From Pseudomonadota bacterium (GTDB taxonomy: Bacteria; Desulfobacterota; Syntrophobacteria; Syntrophobacterales; Syntrophobacteraceae): DNA of 64,000 nt. The notes beneath the pieces were generated by a model, which did no database searches, was not told the DNA's origin, and worked only from the letters and a program-made list of their open reading frames with translations. Shown piece by piece: positions 36,699-45,284 of this stretch (position 1 is the stretch's first letter; each line of letters opens with the position of its first letter). The stretch is taken from assembly GCA_023442755.1 (NCBI GenBank), contig JAEZXS010000300.1, forward strand, positions 1 to 64,000. Direction: 5' to 3'. The position numbers and the translations under genes are program-made.

Positions 36699-37016
36699 GT
36701 CACGCTTACAGCGTGACTCACTATGGCTCTGCGGCGGCGCACCGCGCATGCGCGGAGCATTCGCCGCAGTTCCGAGCGCCCGGCCGCGGATTTTTGCCAC
36801 CAGGCAGAATGGAGTGATGCGGCCGGACCGTACCAGCTGGAAAACGGCCTCTTATAAAGTGAGCAGACCTGCCGGATCGGGGCGGACGCCGGAAAAGGGC
36901 AGAAAGTCGGGAACGGTCAAGGACATCGACCGGACAAGGGTGATAGATTACGATATTTACGTAATCAGTAATTATGTTCTTATGAATCCCTTGAACATCG
37001 AGCGGAGGCGCCGATT

Positions 37017-37385
37017 ATGCCCCTCGTCAAAGTCATTCGCAACGGCCGGATCACCCTTCCCAAAGACATCAGGGAATCGTTGGGTGTCAAGGAGGGTGAT
37101 CTCCTGGAATTGGAGCTGCGGGATTCGGAGATGACCATCAAACCTAAAACAACCATAGATAAGGACTTGGCGGGTGATAAGTTTTTCCGGATGGTTAATA
37201 AGATTTGGTCCAGCGTGAAGGATGTCGATCCCGAAGAACTGGAGGCGACCATCGCCGAGGCAGTGCAGGCTGCCAGGAAGGCGACACATAAAAAACTAAA
37301 ACCCCGAAAAATCAATGATACGCGTCGTACTCGATGCAAACGTCTTTGTGAGCGCTACCCTGACGTCCAGCGGGAATCCCTCTGA
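37017..37385 (+). CDS. AbrB/MazE/SpoVT-type antitoxin
   Basis: 122 residues. The N-terminal swapped-hairpin DNA-binding domain is clear: MPLVKVIRNGRITLPKDIRESLGVKEGDLLELELRDSEMTIKPK. The C-terminal part (FFRMVNKIWSSVKDVDPEELEATIAEAVQAARKA) would bind the toxin. The frame runs 71 bases into the downstream PIN gene, so the last ~25 basic residues may be an artefact or a true overlap. The paired toxin is broken. Confidence 0.8.
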   Translation: MPLVKVIRNGRITLPKDIRESLGVKEGDLLELELRDSEMTIKPKTTIDKDLAGDKFFRMVNKIWSSVKDVDPEELEATIAEAVQAARKATHKKLKPRKINDTRRTRCKRLCERYPDVQRESL

Positions 37386-37732
37386 CATATTCAGGGTAGG
37401 GAACATAAATTTGCTCATCTCTCCGGCTATCCTGGCTGAAGTGAAAACCACCTGACTTCTACCCAAAACTCGTGAAGTTGCACGGACGTTCAATACGTTG
37501 GATTAACGGATTTCTCCGGGAATTGTCGGCAATCGCCGAAATCACTCCCGGGAACCTGCTGGTCGATGCCATCAAGGACGATCTCTCTGACAATATCTAT
37601 CTAGCCTGCGCGGTGGAAGGAAAAGCGCATTTCATTGTGTCCGGGGATAAGCACCTCAGACAGATCGGGAGTGTTCGCGATATTCCAATTCTTGAGCCTG
37701 TTCGCCTCGTAGATTTGATTTCCTATGGATAA
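37315..37732 (+). pseudogene. PIN-domain toxin (COG1569-like), frameshifted
   Basis: From ATG 37315 the frame reads MIRVVLDANVFVSATLTSSG and on to SPAILAEVKTT, then stops at 37453. The next frame, beginning with KPPDFYPKLVKLHGRS near 37445, continues to 37732 with LVDAIKDDLSDNIYLACAVEGKAHFIVSGDKHLRQIG and PILEPVRLVDLI, the C-terminal half with the last two acidic residues. A single-base change around 37442-37453 would restore one ~138-residue PIN protein. Intact antitoxin with dead toxin is a common decay state. Confidence 0.8.
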
Positions 37733-38069
37733 CCGTCTGGAGTTCTGAACCTCCACGCTCTTGTACTTTAAACTTGGCGAAGGGAGTCGCCCCCCAACCT
37801 GCTGATTCCAAAGCAGCGCAGGGCCATTTTCCAAGTGCCTATATTTCCTATAAATTGGCCATCAGAGCCATTTTAGCCTTGGAATCCAGTGGAAGATAGT
37901 ACCCGATTTTCTATCCATTGGAACCCTTTTCTTTAGCGATATTTTAGCCAGCTAAACCCAATCCTGAAGCCAGTTTGTAGCTATTCCTCAAAGAAGATCT
38001 TGCCCCTGCCATTCCGTCATTCTATAAAGGGTAGTCCCTTCCCTTGCAAATTTGCCTTGAGGAAAAATC
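37733..38069. other. Intergenic, no gene recognised
   Basis: AT-richer than the core. Short inverted segments such as TTTAGCC/GGCTAAA around 37873-37955 are present. No start codon with a plausible frame and no known repeat was found. Confidence 0.5.
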
Positions 38070-38357
38070 ATGGAAGAAGTTCCGAAAATGAAGGAATATC
38101 GTCGAAGAATGAGTATTCTTGAATCTCAACTGCGGGAAGTTGTGGATGGGATTCAGTGCTATGAACAGAAGGTGAAAAGGCTCCGGGATGATTCCTACGA
38201 TTACGGTACTGAGGAAGACGACGAAACCCTGGAAGAATTCGAGGAAGCGGAATACCAGGTTACTGCCGATCTGAACATAGCGGAAAATACGCTCTACCGG
38301 CTTCGCCGGGAGAAAGAAGAACTTCTCGAACAAATTGCTTCATTGAGGCCTTACTGA
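38070..38357 (+). CDS. Small coiled-coil protein, paralogue A
   Basis: 95 residues, acidic and almost wholly coiled coil: MSILESQLREVVDGIQCYEQKVKRLRDD, an acidic hinge (DYGTEEDDETLEEFEEAE), then VTADLNIAENTLYRLRREKEELLEQIASL. ATG follows TTGAGGAAAAA. It resembles its downstream neighbour in length and arrangement (RRxxSILExQ, acidic middle, second helix), so the pair is probably a tandem duplication forming a helical hairpin. I recognise no family. Confidence 0.55.
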   Translation: MEEVPKMKEYRRRMSILESQLREVVDGIQCYEQKVKRLRDDSYDYGTEEDDETLEEFEEAEYQVTADLNIAENTLYRLRREKEELLEQIASLRPY

Positions 38358-38369
38358 TTATCGGGAGCT

Positions 38370-38654
38370 ATGATGAGTCGCGAAAAAGACCTGATTGAGC
38401 GCCGGCGGGAAATCAGCATTTTGGAAGCTCAAATTTTAGAGGTTAAACAGCACATCGATTACCTGGAAAAAAGTTTGGCCGAAAGCCAGGAAATGCTGGA
38501 CCGATACCATTTTGGCGAAGGTGATGAGGATATGGTCGCGGCGATAAAAGGCTCTATATCCCAGACTCAGAATAGATTGGATGACGCCTATATCGAGTAT
38601 AACAACCTGACGGATCGTCTCGCAGTACTAAAGCGGCCTTTCTTTAGGGACTAG
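38370..38654 (+). CDS. Small coiled-coil protein, paralogue B
   Basis: 94 residues, 12 bp after paralogue A, with the same plan: ERRREISILEAQILEVKQHIDYLEKSLAESQEML, a shorter acidic hinge (HFGEGDEDMV), and GSISQTQNRLDDAYIEYNNLTDRLAVLK. The start ATGATG leaves two candidate codons. Co-transcription and probable hetero-association with paralogue A are inferred. Function unknown; an accessory-island gene. Confidence 0.55.
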   Translation: MMSREKDLIERRREISILEAQILEVKQHIDYLEKSLAESQEMLDRYHFGEGDEDMVAAIKGSISQTQNRLDDAYIEYNNLTDRLAVLKRPFFRD

Positions 38655-38681
38655 CGACAATATCCGATTACCTTGGAGTGT

Positions 38682-38798
38682 ATGGCAATAAAAAAATCAA
38701 AAGATGAACTAAGAAGTAAGTTGCCAAACCAAGACCCAAGTATTTCCACCAAAACTGCCGGTCCAACCATGCTAGGGCGACGACGTAAAATATGGTAA
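38682..38798 (+). CDS. Very small basic ORF (low confidence)
   Basis: 38 residues (MAIKKSKDELRSKLPNQ... ending in LGRRRKIW) after a TTGGAG site. It fills part of the gap between the coiled-coil pair and the HEPN-like gene. It has no known family and could be chance; listed because spacing and start signal are plausible. Confidence 0.25.
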   Translation: MAIKKSKDELRSKLPNQDPSISTKTAGPTMLGRRRKIW

Positions 38799-38856
38799 CT
38801 GAGTAATGTAACTGGGGAAGAAAGTAGTCAATGATGGCCATTAAAGGGGACTTCCA

Positions 38857-39786
38857 ATGGTCAAGCTAATCAAGGGCTTTAAATCTGAATTCAGAAGAGG
38901 CTTATCGAAAGCGGCTGCTGGTTATCTTTCCGCTGGTTTGGATCTTTTCCATACTGGCGTTTACCAGCCGGCACTTGGTAACCTCGCAATCTCCGCAGAA
39001 TTGATGCTCAAATGTTTCATCGTGAGCAAAGACTTCTCTCTAGTATTTAAATCTCTGCCCCTTGAGCTTCGTGCCGGACTGGCCTCCAAATCGTCTTCGA
39101 TTAACTGGAGGCACCATTACTACGACCTGAAGGACTCCGTTACAAAGACCATTGAATTGCAGGAATGTATATCGTGCTTCAATGTGTTTTTCAGGAATCA
39201 TAATTTAGGATCTTACTTCAAAGATTTGACTGCCATTCGGAACATGGCGGTTCACTCCTTCGTACCGGAATATTATCGGTATCATTCTGATAGAATTGCC
39301 TTTATGGCGCTTCGCATTTTGATGTTGGTAAATGAGGAAAGAAAATTAAGTAAATTAATAACATATACACCCAATAAGAAAGATGTAGACTTTATCTTTA
39401 AATACAACAAGGATATGTCCGATTCGGTCCATGCTAAAATAGAGACAGCAAAAAGAGAGGCAAAGAAACCGATAAGAGCTTTGAATATCGCAGTCGATAC
39501 TTGGGATAAATGCGTAAATAAATGCCCAGTTTGCAAGTGCGATGCAGTTTTTGATGGAGAAACCGTTTTGGATTCTTACGAAGATCTGGATCTGGTCCCA
39601 GAACAGTGGTTAGTTTTTCATGCCGAGTCAATGAAGTGCTGCTTCTGTAAGCTTGAACTTGATAATGAGGAGATGCAAATAGCTGGAGTTAAGACATCTT
39701 TCTTAAGAGAAGGGCTTGAAAATTACATGGAGATGAAGGGCTATATCAAAAACAGAGCTATGGATTATCCACAGCCAGAAATTTAA
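38857..39786 (+). CDS. HEPN-like protein with C-terminal zinc ribbon
   Basis: 309 residues. The first ~170 are helical with two HEPN-like helical pairs: YLSAGLDLFHTGVYQPALGNLAISAELMLKCFIV, and DLTAIRNMAVHSF carrying an Rx4H motif near residue 130, the HEPN RNase signature. A charged linker leads to CPVCKCDAVFDG (~220) and CCFCKLELDNEEM (~268), two Cys pairs forming a zinc ribbon. HEPN proteins are common in toxin and anti-phage systems. No nucleotidyltransferase partner is adjacent. The gene is AT-rich, like the island around it. Confidence 0.55.
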   Translation: MVKLIKGFKSEFRRGLSKAAAGYLSAGLDLFHTGVYQPALGNLAISAELMLKCFIVSKDFSLVFKSLPLELRAGLASKSSSINWRHHYYDLKDSVTKTIELQECISCFNVFFRNHNLGSYFKDLTAIRNMAVHSFVPEYYRYHSDRIAFMALRILMLVNEERKLSKLITYTPNKKDVDFIFKYNKDMSDSVHAKIETAKREAKKPIRALNIAVDTWDKCVNKCPVCKCDAVFDGETVLDSYEDLDLVPEQWLVFHAESMKCCFCKLELDNEEMQIAGVKTSFLREGLENYMEMKGYIKNRAMDYPQPEI

Positions 39787-40215
39787 AGTTATTGCAACAA
39801 CTTAGTATTCTTGATATATGAATATCCTTTTAAAACATCCCCGGCAGTTCTCCAGTTTTCCACAGTTAACAAAGTCCCGTCGAAATTCATCGTAAGTACC
39901 GCGCTTCTTTATGGCCTGCTATCGCTGGCCAAAACCAGCTTATAGCGACCCGCCTATCTCCTTTTGACCGCAGTAAAGGCGGCGCTCAAAAAGGAGAAGG
40001 CGAAACCAATAAATAAATAGGCTGCGGCCTCAAGTTTATGATCAAAATTAACCTCGACCTCTCCGGAGGAACGGGGGCCTGGAGTAAACCATATAAAGAC
40101 GCCGGATATGCTAAAGATTGATCACCCTGCCTGAGCATGACGTGAGAGATTATGTGCACCACCGGAAAACGCCTACGCAGTTCTGGCAGCCCCGCCTTGC
40201 ACTGTCTTTTCAAAA
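39787..40215. other. Intergenic, no gene recognised
   Basis: AT-rich gap between the HEPN-like gene and the methyltransferase remnant. A small minus-strand frame at 39986-40213 has no family features. The 3' part may be decayed sequence belonging to the methyltransferase remnant. Confidence 0.45.
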
Positions 40216-40648
40216 GTGGCCTGGAACATAAAAAAAAACGATCAACGATTCAAAGAAGGGATGAAGATCGCTAGAGCATGCTTGAATATCATCTGGTCGA
40301 TTCAGGAGACAGGAGCCCCGCTTAGATTCTGGGCTTTAGAGAATCCTTAAGGATACCTCTATAATTTTCTCGCTAAACCCGTTTTCTGGTTTCAGCCTTG
40401 GCAATTCGGTGGTACCCGGATTTCTGGCAACGATGCGGACGGCGATCTGGGGCTACTTCAACATTCCATCTAAAACAATCCGGAAGAGAACAATACCATT
40501 CATCTCGCACATGAAAGCTGCCGGCCTCCTGAACGGCGGTTATCAGATAAACACCGGAGCAAAAGGTCGCCCCACTCTCCAGCAGGTCAAGGACGAGTTG
40601 AAGAGCCTAGGCGTGGAGTTCGACGAAACGGAGCCTTTAAGGACCTGA
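40216..40648 (+). pseudogene. Decayed DNA methyltransferase fragment
   Basis: In one frame: NDQRFKEGMKIARACLNII, then LRFWALENP, a TAA at 40348-40350, and GYLYNFLAKPVFWFQPWQFGG. In the next frame from ~40420: RTAIWGYFNIPSKTIRKRTI. Together these are the ENP-G-L...KP...P..FG...K.T.LWG.FN blocks of phage-type C5 DNA methyltransferases, the ENP replacing ENV as in such variants. The N-terminal half with the Pro-Cys motif is missing, one stop and one frameshift are present, so it is a dead remnant, probably of a prophage or restriction locus. Confidence 0.6.
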
Positions 40649-40827
40649 TGGCGAAGCAGAAGCCTGGGCGGCTTCATAGCGCTTCACCAGAGGCCAAATT
40701 TGGCCCATAAAGCGATTTCAGAGCCCCGTTGGTGGTTTACTACCTTTGGGGCTTGATTTTTAAAGGAAACTGCCCTTAACTGTATTGGATAGAAAAACAA
40801 GCAATCCAAAATAAAAGGGGGGAGACA

Positions 40828-41652
40828 ATGGCATTACCGAAGAAATGGTTTTGCGATTTTTGTGGGGAAGCAATTAAGAAAGTCGAAGATGGTTGGGTTG
40901 AGTGGATTGAAATACTGCATGAGGACGGATCGGTTACCGGTCGGGATTTACGGTTAGTTCATCATCGGCCCGCCAGCCCCTTGAAGGACAGCCCTCACGC
41001 TTGCCAGTTTAACGGGAAGGCAGAATACAAGAAAGATAAAGGTTCGGTTTCAGATTTAGGGCTCGAAAGCTTTATCGGTCCGGATGGGCTTATGTACCTG
41101 CTCTCCTTTTTGATCAGGGGGCATTTGCCAAAAGAAGATGTAATCAGGATGATTTTGCGGCTCCACATTCCCGGTTATGAGCTGGCTCGGAGACATTTTG
41201 ACCGGGCAGTTAGAAGCGGGCTTATCGAGCAGGACAATTATCCTGGGTTCTTCACTCAGGAACAAATCGCCGAAGTACTGGCCCAAAAATGGCCGGATGA
41301 TCCGGAAAAGATGAAAACGGCGGCACCGAAGCTGAACCTGAAAAAGGGATTTTCCAAACGAGGGCTGAAACAGTTGCTCTCGTCAGTCGATGATACCGAA
41401 GGTCATCATATTATGTGGGTTGATTATGCCGGAAATGTGTATTTAACACTACTTCCGGAAGAATTGACTCCTGCGGGCTGGGAAGAGCAAATGGGTGACA
41501 AGGTAAAATTCCGATATGAGACATTTAACCGGGGTAATGGTTACGTCGGCTATGATGCGGCAAAAAACGAGGAGCATATTCAAGATCTATACGACGAATT
41601 GATCAACGATTGGAAGAAGAACCGGACGGGGTATATCGATTATCAGGAATAA
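40828..41652 (+). CDS. Hypothetical protein with N-terminal zinc finger
   Basis: 274 residues. It begins MALPKKWFCDFCGEAI with a CxxC, followed by VHHRP and HACQF, which could complete a zinc site. Residues ~90-165 look like a winged helix (LPKEDVIRMILRLHIPGYELARRHFDRAVRSGLIEQ). The rest is mixed alpha/beta. Start ATG follows GGGGGGAG. No family recognised. It heads a row of three small genes (spacing 10-20 bp) that is ended by the IS630 element. Confidence 0.5.
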   Translation: MALPKKWFCDFCGEAIKKVEDGWVEWIEILHEDGSVTGRDLRLVHHRPASPLKDSPHACQFNGKAEYKKDKGSVSDLGLESFIGPDGLMYLLSFLIRGHLPKEDVIRMILRLHIPGYELARRHFDRAVRSGLIEQDNYPGFFTQEQIAEVLAQKWPDDPEKMKTAAPKLNLKKGFSKRGLKQLLSSVDDTEGHHIMWVDYAGNVYLTLLPEELTPAGWEEQMGDKVKFRYETFNRGNGYVGYDAAKNEEHIQDLYDELINDWKKNRTGYIDYQE

Positions 41653-41662
41653 GGAGCAAAAC

Positions 41663-41911
41663 ATGGAAGATCACAGAATCAAAATTGGTGAGATATTCAA
41701 TCTAATAGAAAATAGAAACAGCAAAAAGGCCAATGAAGCGGTTAATGAATTTGAGGCCGAAGCTTTCAAATATTTGCAGAGAGGTGAAACGGTTGTGGTT
41801 ATTACAAGGGATGATTTTGAAATACCCCTCAAGGAAAGAGCGGATTTGGATAGCGTATTAAGTTTTCTGCGATTTTGCATTCACATTTATATTCCTGCTT
41901 TTGATAAGTAA
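41663..41911 (+). CDS. Small hypothetical protein
   Basis: 82 residues, 10 bp after the preceding gene with an AAGGAG site. Helical and acidic N-terminus (IKIGEIFNLIENRNSKKANEAVNEFEAEAFKYL), then a strand VVVITRDDFEIPL and a hydrophobic end. No family recognised; probably co-transcribed with the zinc-finger genes on either side. Confidence 0.45.
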   Translation: MEDHRIKIGEIFNLIENRNSKKANEAVNEFEAEAFKYLQRGETVVVITRDDFEIPLKERADLDSVLSFLRFCIHIYIPAFDK

Positions 41912-41930
41912 TTTATAGGAAGGTGTAACT

Positions 41931-42149
41931 ATGGCTAGTGCGGGAAGATGCCCAAAGTGCGAAAGAACAGTTGCTGAGTTAGTTCTTGATAAAGGTGAAG
42001 TGGCCGGAAGTTCTTATCTGGCAGTTACATTCCTTTGCCCTCATTGCAGAACTATCTTGGGAGCTGGTTTCGATTTGGAAGGGATAAAAGAAGATATTAT
42101 TAAATACATAAGATATGGAGATAACTACAGTGAACAAACTAGCGGTTGA
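41931..42149 (+). CDS. Small zinc-ribbon protein
   Basis: 72 residues. Two CxxC pairs, CPKCERTVAEL and CPHCRTILG, about 37 residues apart, form a zinc ribbon. Start after GGAAGGTG. The IS630 element begins 17 bp past the stop codon, so anything further in the operon has been displaced. Confidence 0.5.
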   Translation: MASAGRCPKCERTVAELVLDKGEVAGSSYLAVTFLCPHCRTILGAGFDLEGIKEDIIKYIRYGDNYSEQTSG

Positions 42150-42166
42150 AAGACAGACGATTGATA

Positions 42167-43304
42167 CCATGTTGCGTTCAAGATGAAACTTGTGTAAGAT
42201 GTAGCCCTCTCTCACAAAAAAAGGAGGGCGTGCTTATGACAAAGAAGATTGTTCTACCAGCCCAAGTTGTTCAGTCAGCACTCCAAGCGGCCGAGCAAAC
42301 CAAGACAGCGGATGAGCTCCGGATGGCACAAACAGTAATTATCCCAACGCTCCTAAATGTTTCAGATAATCTCGTAGCTCAGATTATTGGCCGCTCTCGC
42401 ATGACCGTTGTCAGGTTGCGAAAGGAATTCAAAAAGCGCTGCTCGGGACAACAACATCAGGATAGAAATTGGGGCGGTCGCCGATACGGCTATATGTCTG
42501 TGGAACAGGAACGCCAATTTCTTTCGCAGTTCTTTGATCAAGCTTCGCAAGGGGGCATTTTGGTTGTGAGCGACATTAAGCGGGCCTTTGAGGCCCTGGT
42601 GGGACGGAATGTCGCCAAAACTACCATTTATCGAATGTTGGAACGGCATGACTGGCGAAAAATCATGCCCCGACCAAAACATCCGAAAAGCGATCCCGAA
42701 GCCCAGGAGGGCTTTAAAAAAACTCCGAAAAATGGTGGTTAGATGCGCCGAAGAACTGGCCTGCGCAGGAGTGCGTCTCCGATTAATGTTTCAGGACGAG
42801 GGGTGTTTCGGCAGGATCAGCAACCCGCGACGCTGCTGGGCACCGCGGGGAACGCGGCCTGATGTGCCGGCACAAATAGTGCGCGAGTACACTTATGCGT
42901 ATGCGGCGCTATCTCCCCACGACGGCGTCATGGATTCCTTGATCTTGCCGCAGGTAAATGAAGAGGCCATGTCTATTTTCTTGCGAGAGGTAAGTGTTCG
43001 GCATGCCGATGAGTTCATTCTCATGGTCATGGATGGAGCCGGATGGCATAAAGCCAGGGCGCTTGAAGTCCCAGGCAACATGGCCCTGTTCTTCCTGCCG
43101 CCTTATAGCCCGCAACTCAATCCAGTCGAGCACATCTGGGATAGCATCCGGGAAAATGATTTCAGGAACGAAGTGTTCAACAGTCTCGAAGGTGTAGAGA
43201 ACCAATTACTTCGGGCTCTGTCGGGCCTTGAGGGAAACCCCGAATCAGTGGCGAGCATGACAGGCTTCCCGTGGATTGTCGGCATCAACTAGAACGCTAC
43301 TTAG
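42167..43304 (+). mobile_element. IS630-family insertion sequence
   Basis: Bounded by TA dinucleotides (42165-42166 and 43305-43306), the IS630 target duplication. The left end CCATGTTGCGTTCAAGATGA and the complement of the right end CTAAGTAGCGTTCTAGTTGA are imperfect terminal inverted repeats: counting from the shared ATAC, about 18 of 23 positions match. Length 1138 bp. It contains one transposase spread over two frames. The element interrupts the small zinc-ribbon gene cluster. Confidence 0.85.
42236..43292 (+). CDS. IS630 transposase (two overlapping frames)
   Basis: Frame A (42236-42742) carries the HTH region: VQSALQAAEQTKTADELRMAQ, VAQIIGRSRMTVVRLRKEF and KTTIYRMLERHDWRKIMPRPKHPKSD. 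Frame B (~42705-43292) carries the DDE domain: LMFQDEGCFGR, LMVMDGAGWHKA, and FFLPPYSPQLNPVEHIWDSIREN, with D, D and E at IS630 positions. The frames cross at TTTAAAAAAACT (A7, ~42714-42722) and need a +1 or -2 shift, so it is either programmed slippage or an indel that inactivates the enzyme. ATG 42236 follows AAGGAGGG. Confidence 0.85.
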
Positions 43305-43579
43305 TATGAAAGCCTATTGAAAGAGTTGGAAGAAAAAGGTTCCGCAAGCATTATACAAATAGATCTTTTAGAAAGAAGGATAAACTAGTTCCAAAAGAGA
43401 TCGGACAAAAATAGTGATTTTACCATACTTGTTAATGAATGGCATGCTGATATGATAGGAATACTTAAAAATATAAAGTATTAGCCTTAATAGGCTAAAT
43501 ATCGCTGAGTTGTCCTGGACAAAACTTGATTTGACACTGGGCCAGGATATCCCCTGTGATTGTCAATGACAGTGACATT

Positions 43580-43945
43580 TCAAAATTCTCGCTCAGGTTC
43601 TTTTCCACGTAGCGCTTTTTTGCCTTCGACGAAGGTTGCCATCGGCGTTCTAGCCTGGCAGCGTTTTCCCTGATGAGTTCCCTCGTTATTGTACCTGTCC
43701 ATGAAGAGATCAAGATCTTCCTGTAGCATCTCAATATCCGAGTAAATCTTCTTGCAGAAAGTGATCCGGTAGAACTCGTTTAGCACTGTTTGATGGAACC
43801 GCTCACATATATCATTGGTCTGCGGACTTTTACTTTGGTTCGTGTGCTAGATATCGTTTAGCTGCAAAAAGAGATGGTAGGGGTGCCGATCCGGGGCGCC
43901 GGAGTATTCGGTTCCCCTGTCCGTGAGGACCCTCCTGATTAAGAG
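43580..43945 (-). pseudogene. IS481/IS3-type transposase remnant
   Basis: Reading the minus strand: VLTDRGTEYSGAPDRHPYHLFLQLNDI, an in-frame TAG where Glu is expected, then HTNQSKSPQTNDICERFHQTVLNEFYRITF and LQEDLDLFMDRYNNEGTHQGKRCQARTPMATFVEGKKAL. These are the last part of the rve integrase core of IS481-like elements, including the D of TDRG and the E of CERF. The N-terminus is gone and a stop is present. A remnant only. Confidence 0.75.
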
Positions 43946-44471
43946 TCAGCTGGTCCAGAAGGTTTAACGCCGGCAGGTTTTACGGCCTGCTCCCCTGAGC
44001 CTTTTGACGGATACAAATTCCCTTCAGGGTCTAACAATCAGAGAACCTCGCTAACTCCATTTTTCGGCAATTCATGGATTCTGAGTGAATTTGACCCTGA
44101 TTGTTCTACCTGCCCTGTAATGTTTCTGGTATCTCTCCTCCTCCAAAAGTGGAAGAACATAACTCAGATATTGAGGCAATTTGTTCCTGCTCAACAGATA
44201 TTCGCCTAATGAAGCGTAGCGGGGTGAAAAAATGGCCAGCCCGGATCCTCATACCATGACACTTGCGTATCAAATTTAAATTGTAGTATAAATTCATCGC
44301 CAAGTACGGGGTCTGGAGATTTCATCCAGGTCAACCCAATGCAGCGCGACCGGGTAGGTGCGACCTCAAAGCGAGTCGGCAGCCGGCAGTGTTGTGCTGT
44401 TGCTCTTCGTCGAAAACAAAACAGATCATAAACACAAGGTTCTTGATTTTAATCCAGGTAGGGGCGATTCG
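43946..44471. other. Intergenic, no gene recognised
   Basis: Gap between the IS remnant and the small exported protein. No repeat, RNA gene or frame with family features was recognised; a small minus-strand frame at 44106-44303 looks like chance. The stretch 43305-43579 between IS630 and the remnant is likewise gene-free. Confidence 0.4.
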
Positions 44472-44855
44472 ATGCGTGTGAGACTCAATTTTATAGCTAT
44501 TTGTTTGTATTTCTTGCCTGTATTCTTTTTTGCCGTGGGACCTGCACTAGCGGCTGTTGATGTCCCGGACAAGCTTAAAGAATTTCCGCTCTACAGCGGA
44601 TCGAAAATCATCCAGGCAATGGATATGGATAATAATGCAATGCTGAGCGCGACTGTTAAGGCAAGCCCCGATTCCGTTTCAGACTTCTATAAAAATGGCA
44701 TGAAAGGCAAGGGATGGAAGCTGGCAATGCAGATGGACCAGGACAATTCAAAGGTGCTGCATTTTCAGAAAGATAATATGATTTTTCAGGTAACGATCGA
44801 GGGCGAAGAGCAAGGTGATTTGACTACCTATAATCTTATGGTATCCTCAAAATAG
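44472..44855 (+). CDS. Small exported hypothetical protein
   Basis: 127 residues with a signal peptide (MRVRLNFIAICLYFLPVFFFAVGPALAA). The mature part (VPDKLKEFPLYSGSKIIQAMDMDNNAMLSATVKASPDSVSDFYKNGMKGKGWKLAMQMDQDNSKVLHFQKDNMIFQVTI) resembles the ligand-free periplasmic proteins annotated as hypothetical in Deltaproteobacteria: a beta-alpha-beta fold with the SVSDFYKNxMKxxGW motif. ATG 44472 is chosen since the upstream 38 residues lack coding character. Confidence 0.6.
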   Translation: MRVRLNFIAICLYFLPVFFFAVGPALAAVDVPDKLKEFPLYSGSKIIQAMDMDNNAMLSATVKASPDSVSDFYKNGMKGKGWKLAMQMDQDNSKVLHFQKDNMIFQVTIEGEEQGDLTTYNLMVSSK

Positions 44856-45284
44856 CGAAATAGCCATCCAAAAAGGATTAGTTGATATCATTAGTTGACG
44901 TGGCAGACTTTTGCCCGGCCTCTTGTCATTCGGACCCGGATACAAGCAAGTATCCGGGCCACTAATCACTCGTGAACACTATCTGATTTTCTTCAGAGTT
45001 GCCTTAAAACAATTAGCATTGATAGATGCCTTCCGTCCCGCTATCGCAAGCTTCCAGGAATCGCTACTGTCTGAAGGGATTTTGGTTTCTGCCTTCGATC
45101 GACCCTCGCGCCAGGGCAATGGATTGATTGCAGAAAAGCGCAGGCTGCTGGAAGGCCAGGCGGTATACTTGTCGGACGGCAGGTCACGGATGACCGACAG
45201 CTCAGGGCGCGGGTGCCGGTTCATAGGCAGGAGGCTTTCTGCTCCCAATCGGTCTCTGCCACTGGCTCTCGCTAAAAAGTACTC
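44856..45284. other. Intergenic, no gene recognised
   Basis: A plus-strand frame at 44911-45309 is open but has no family features and runs into the opposite-strand PAS gene. I see no repeat except that the last few bases begin the long duplicated segment. Confidence 0.4.

Noticed and set aside
36319..37134. 271-codon plus-strand frame
   Set aside because: Antisense-frame reading of ubiX followed by repeats; no homology seen.
43305..43579. Extension of a zinc-ribbon operon past the IS
   Set aside because: Only about 23 residues of plausible sequence remain; too little to call a gene.
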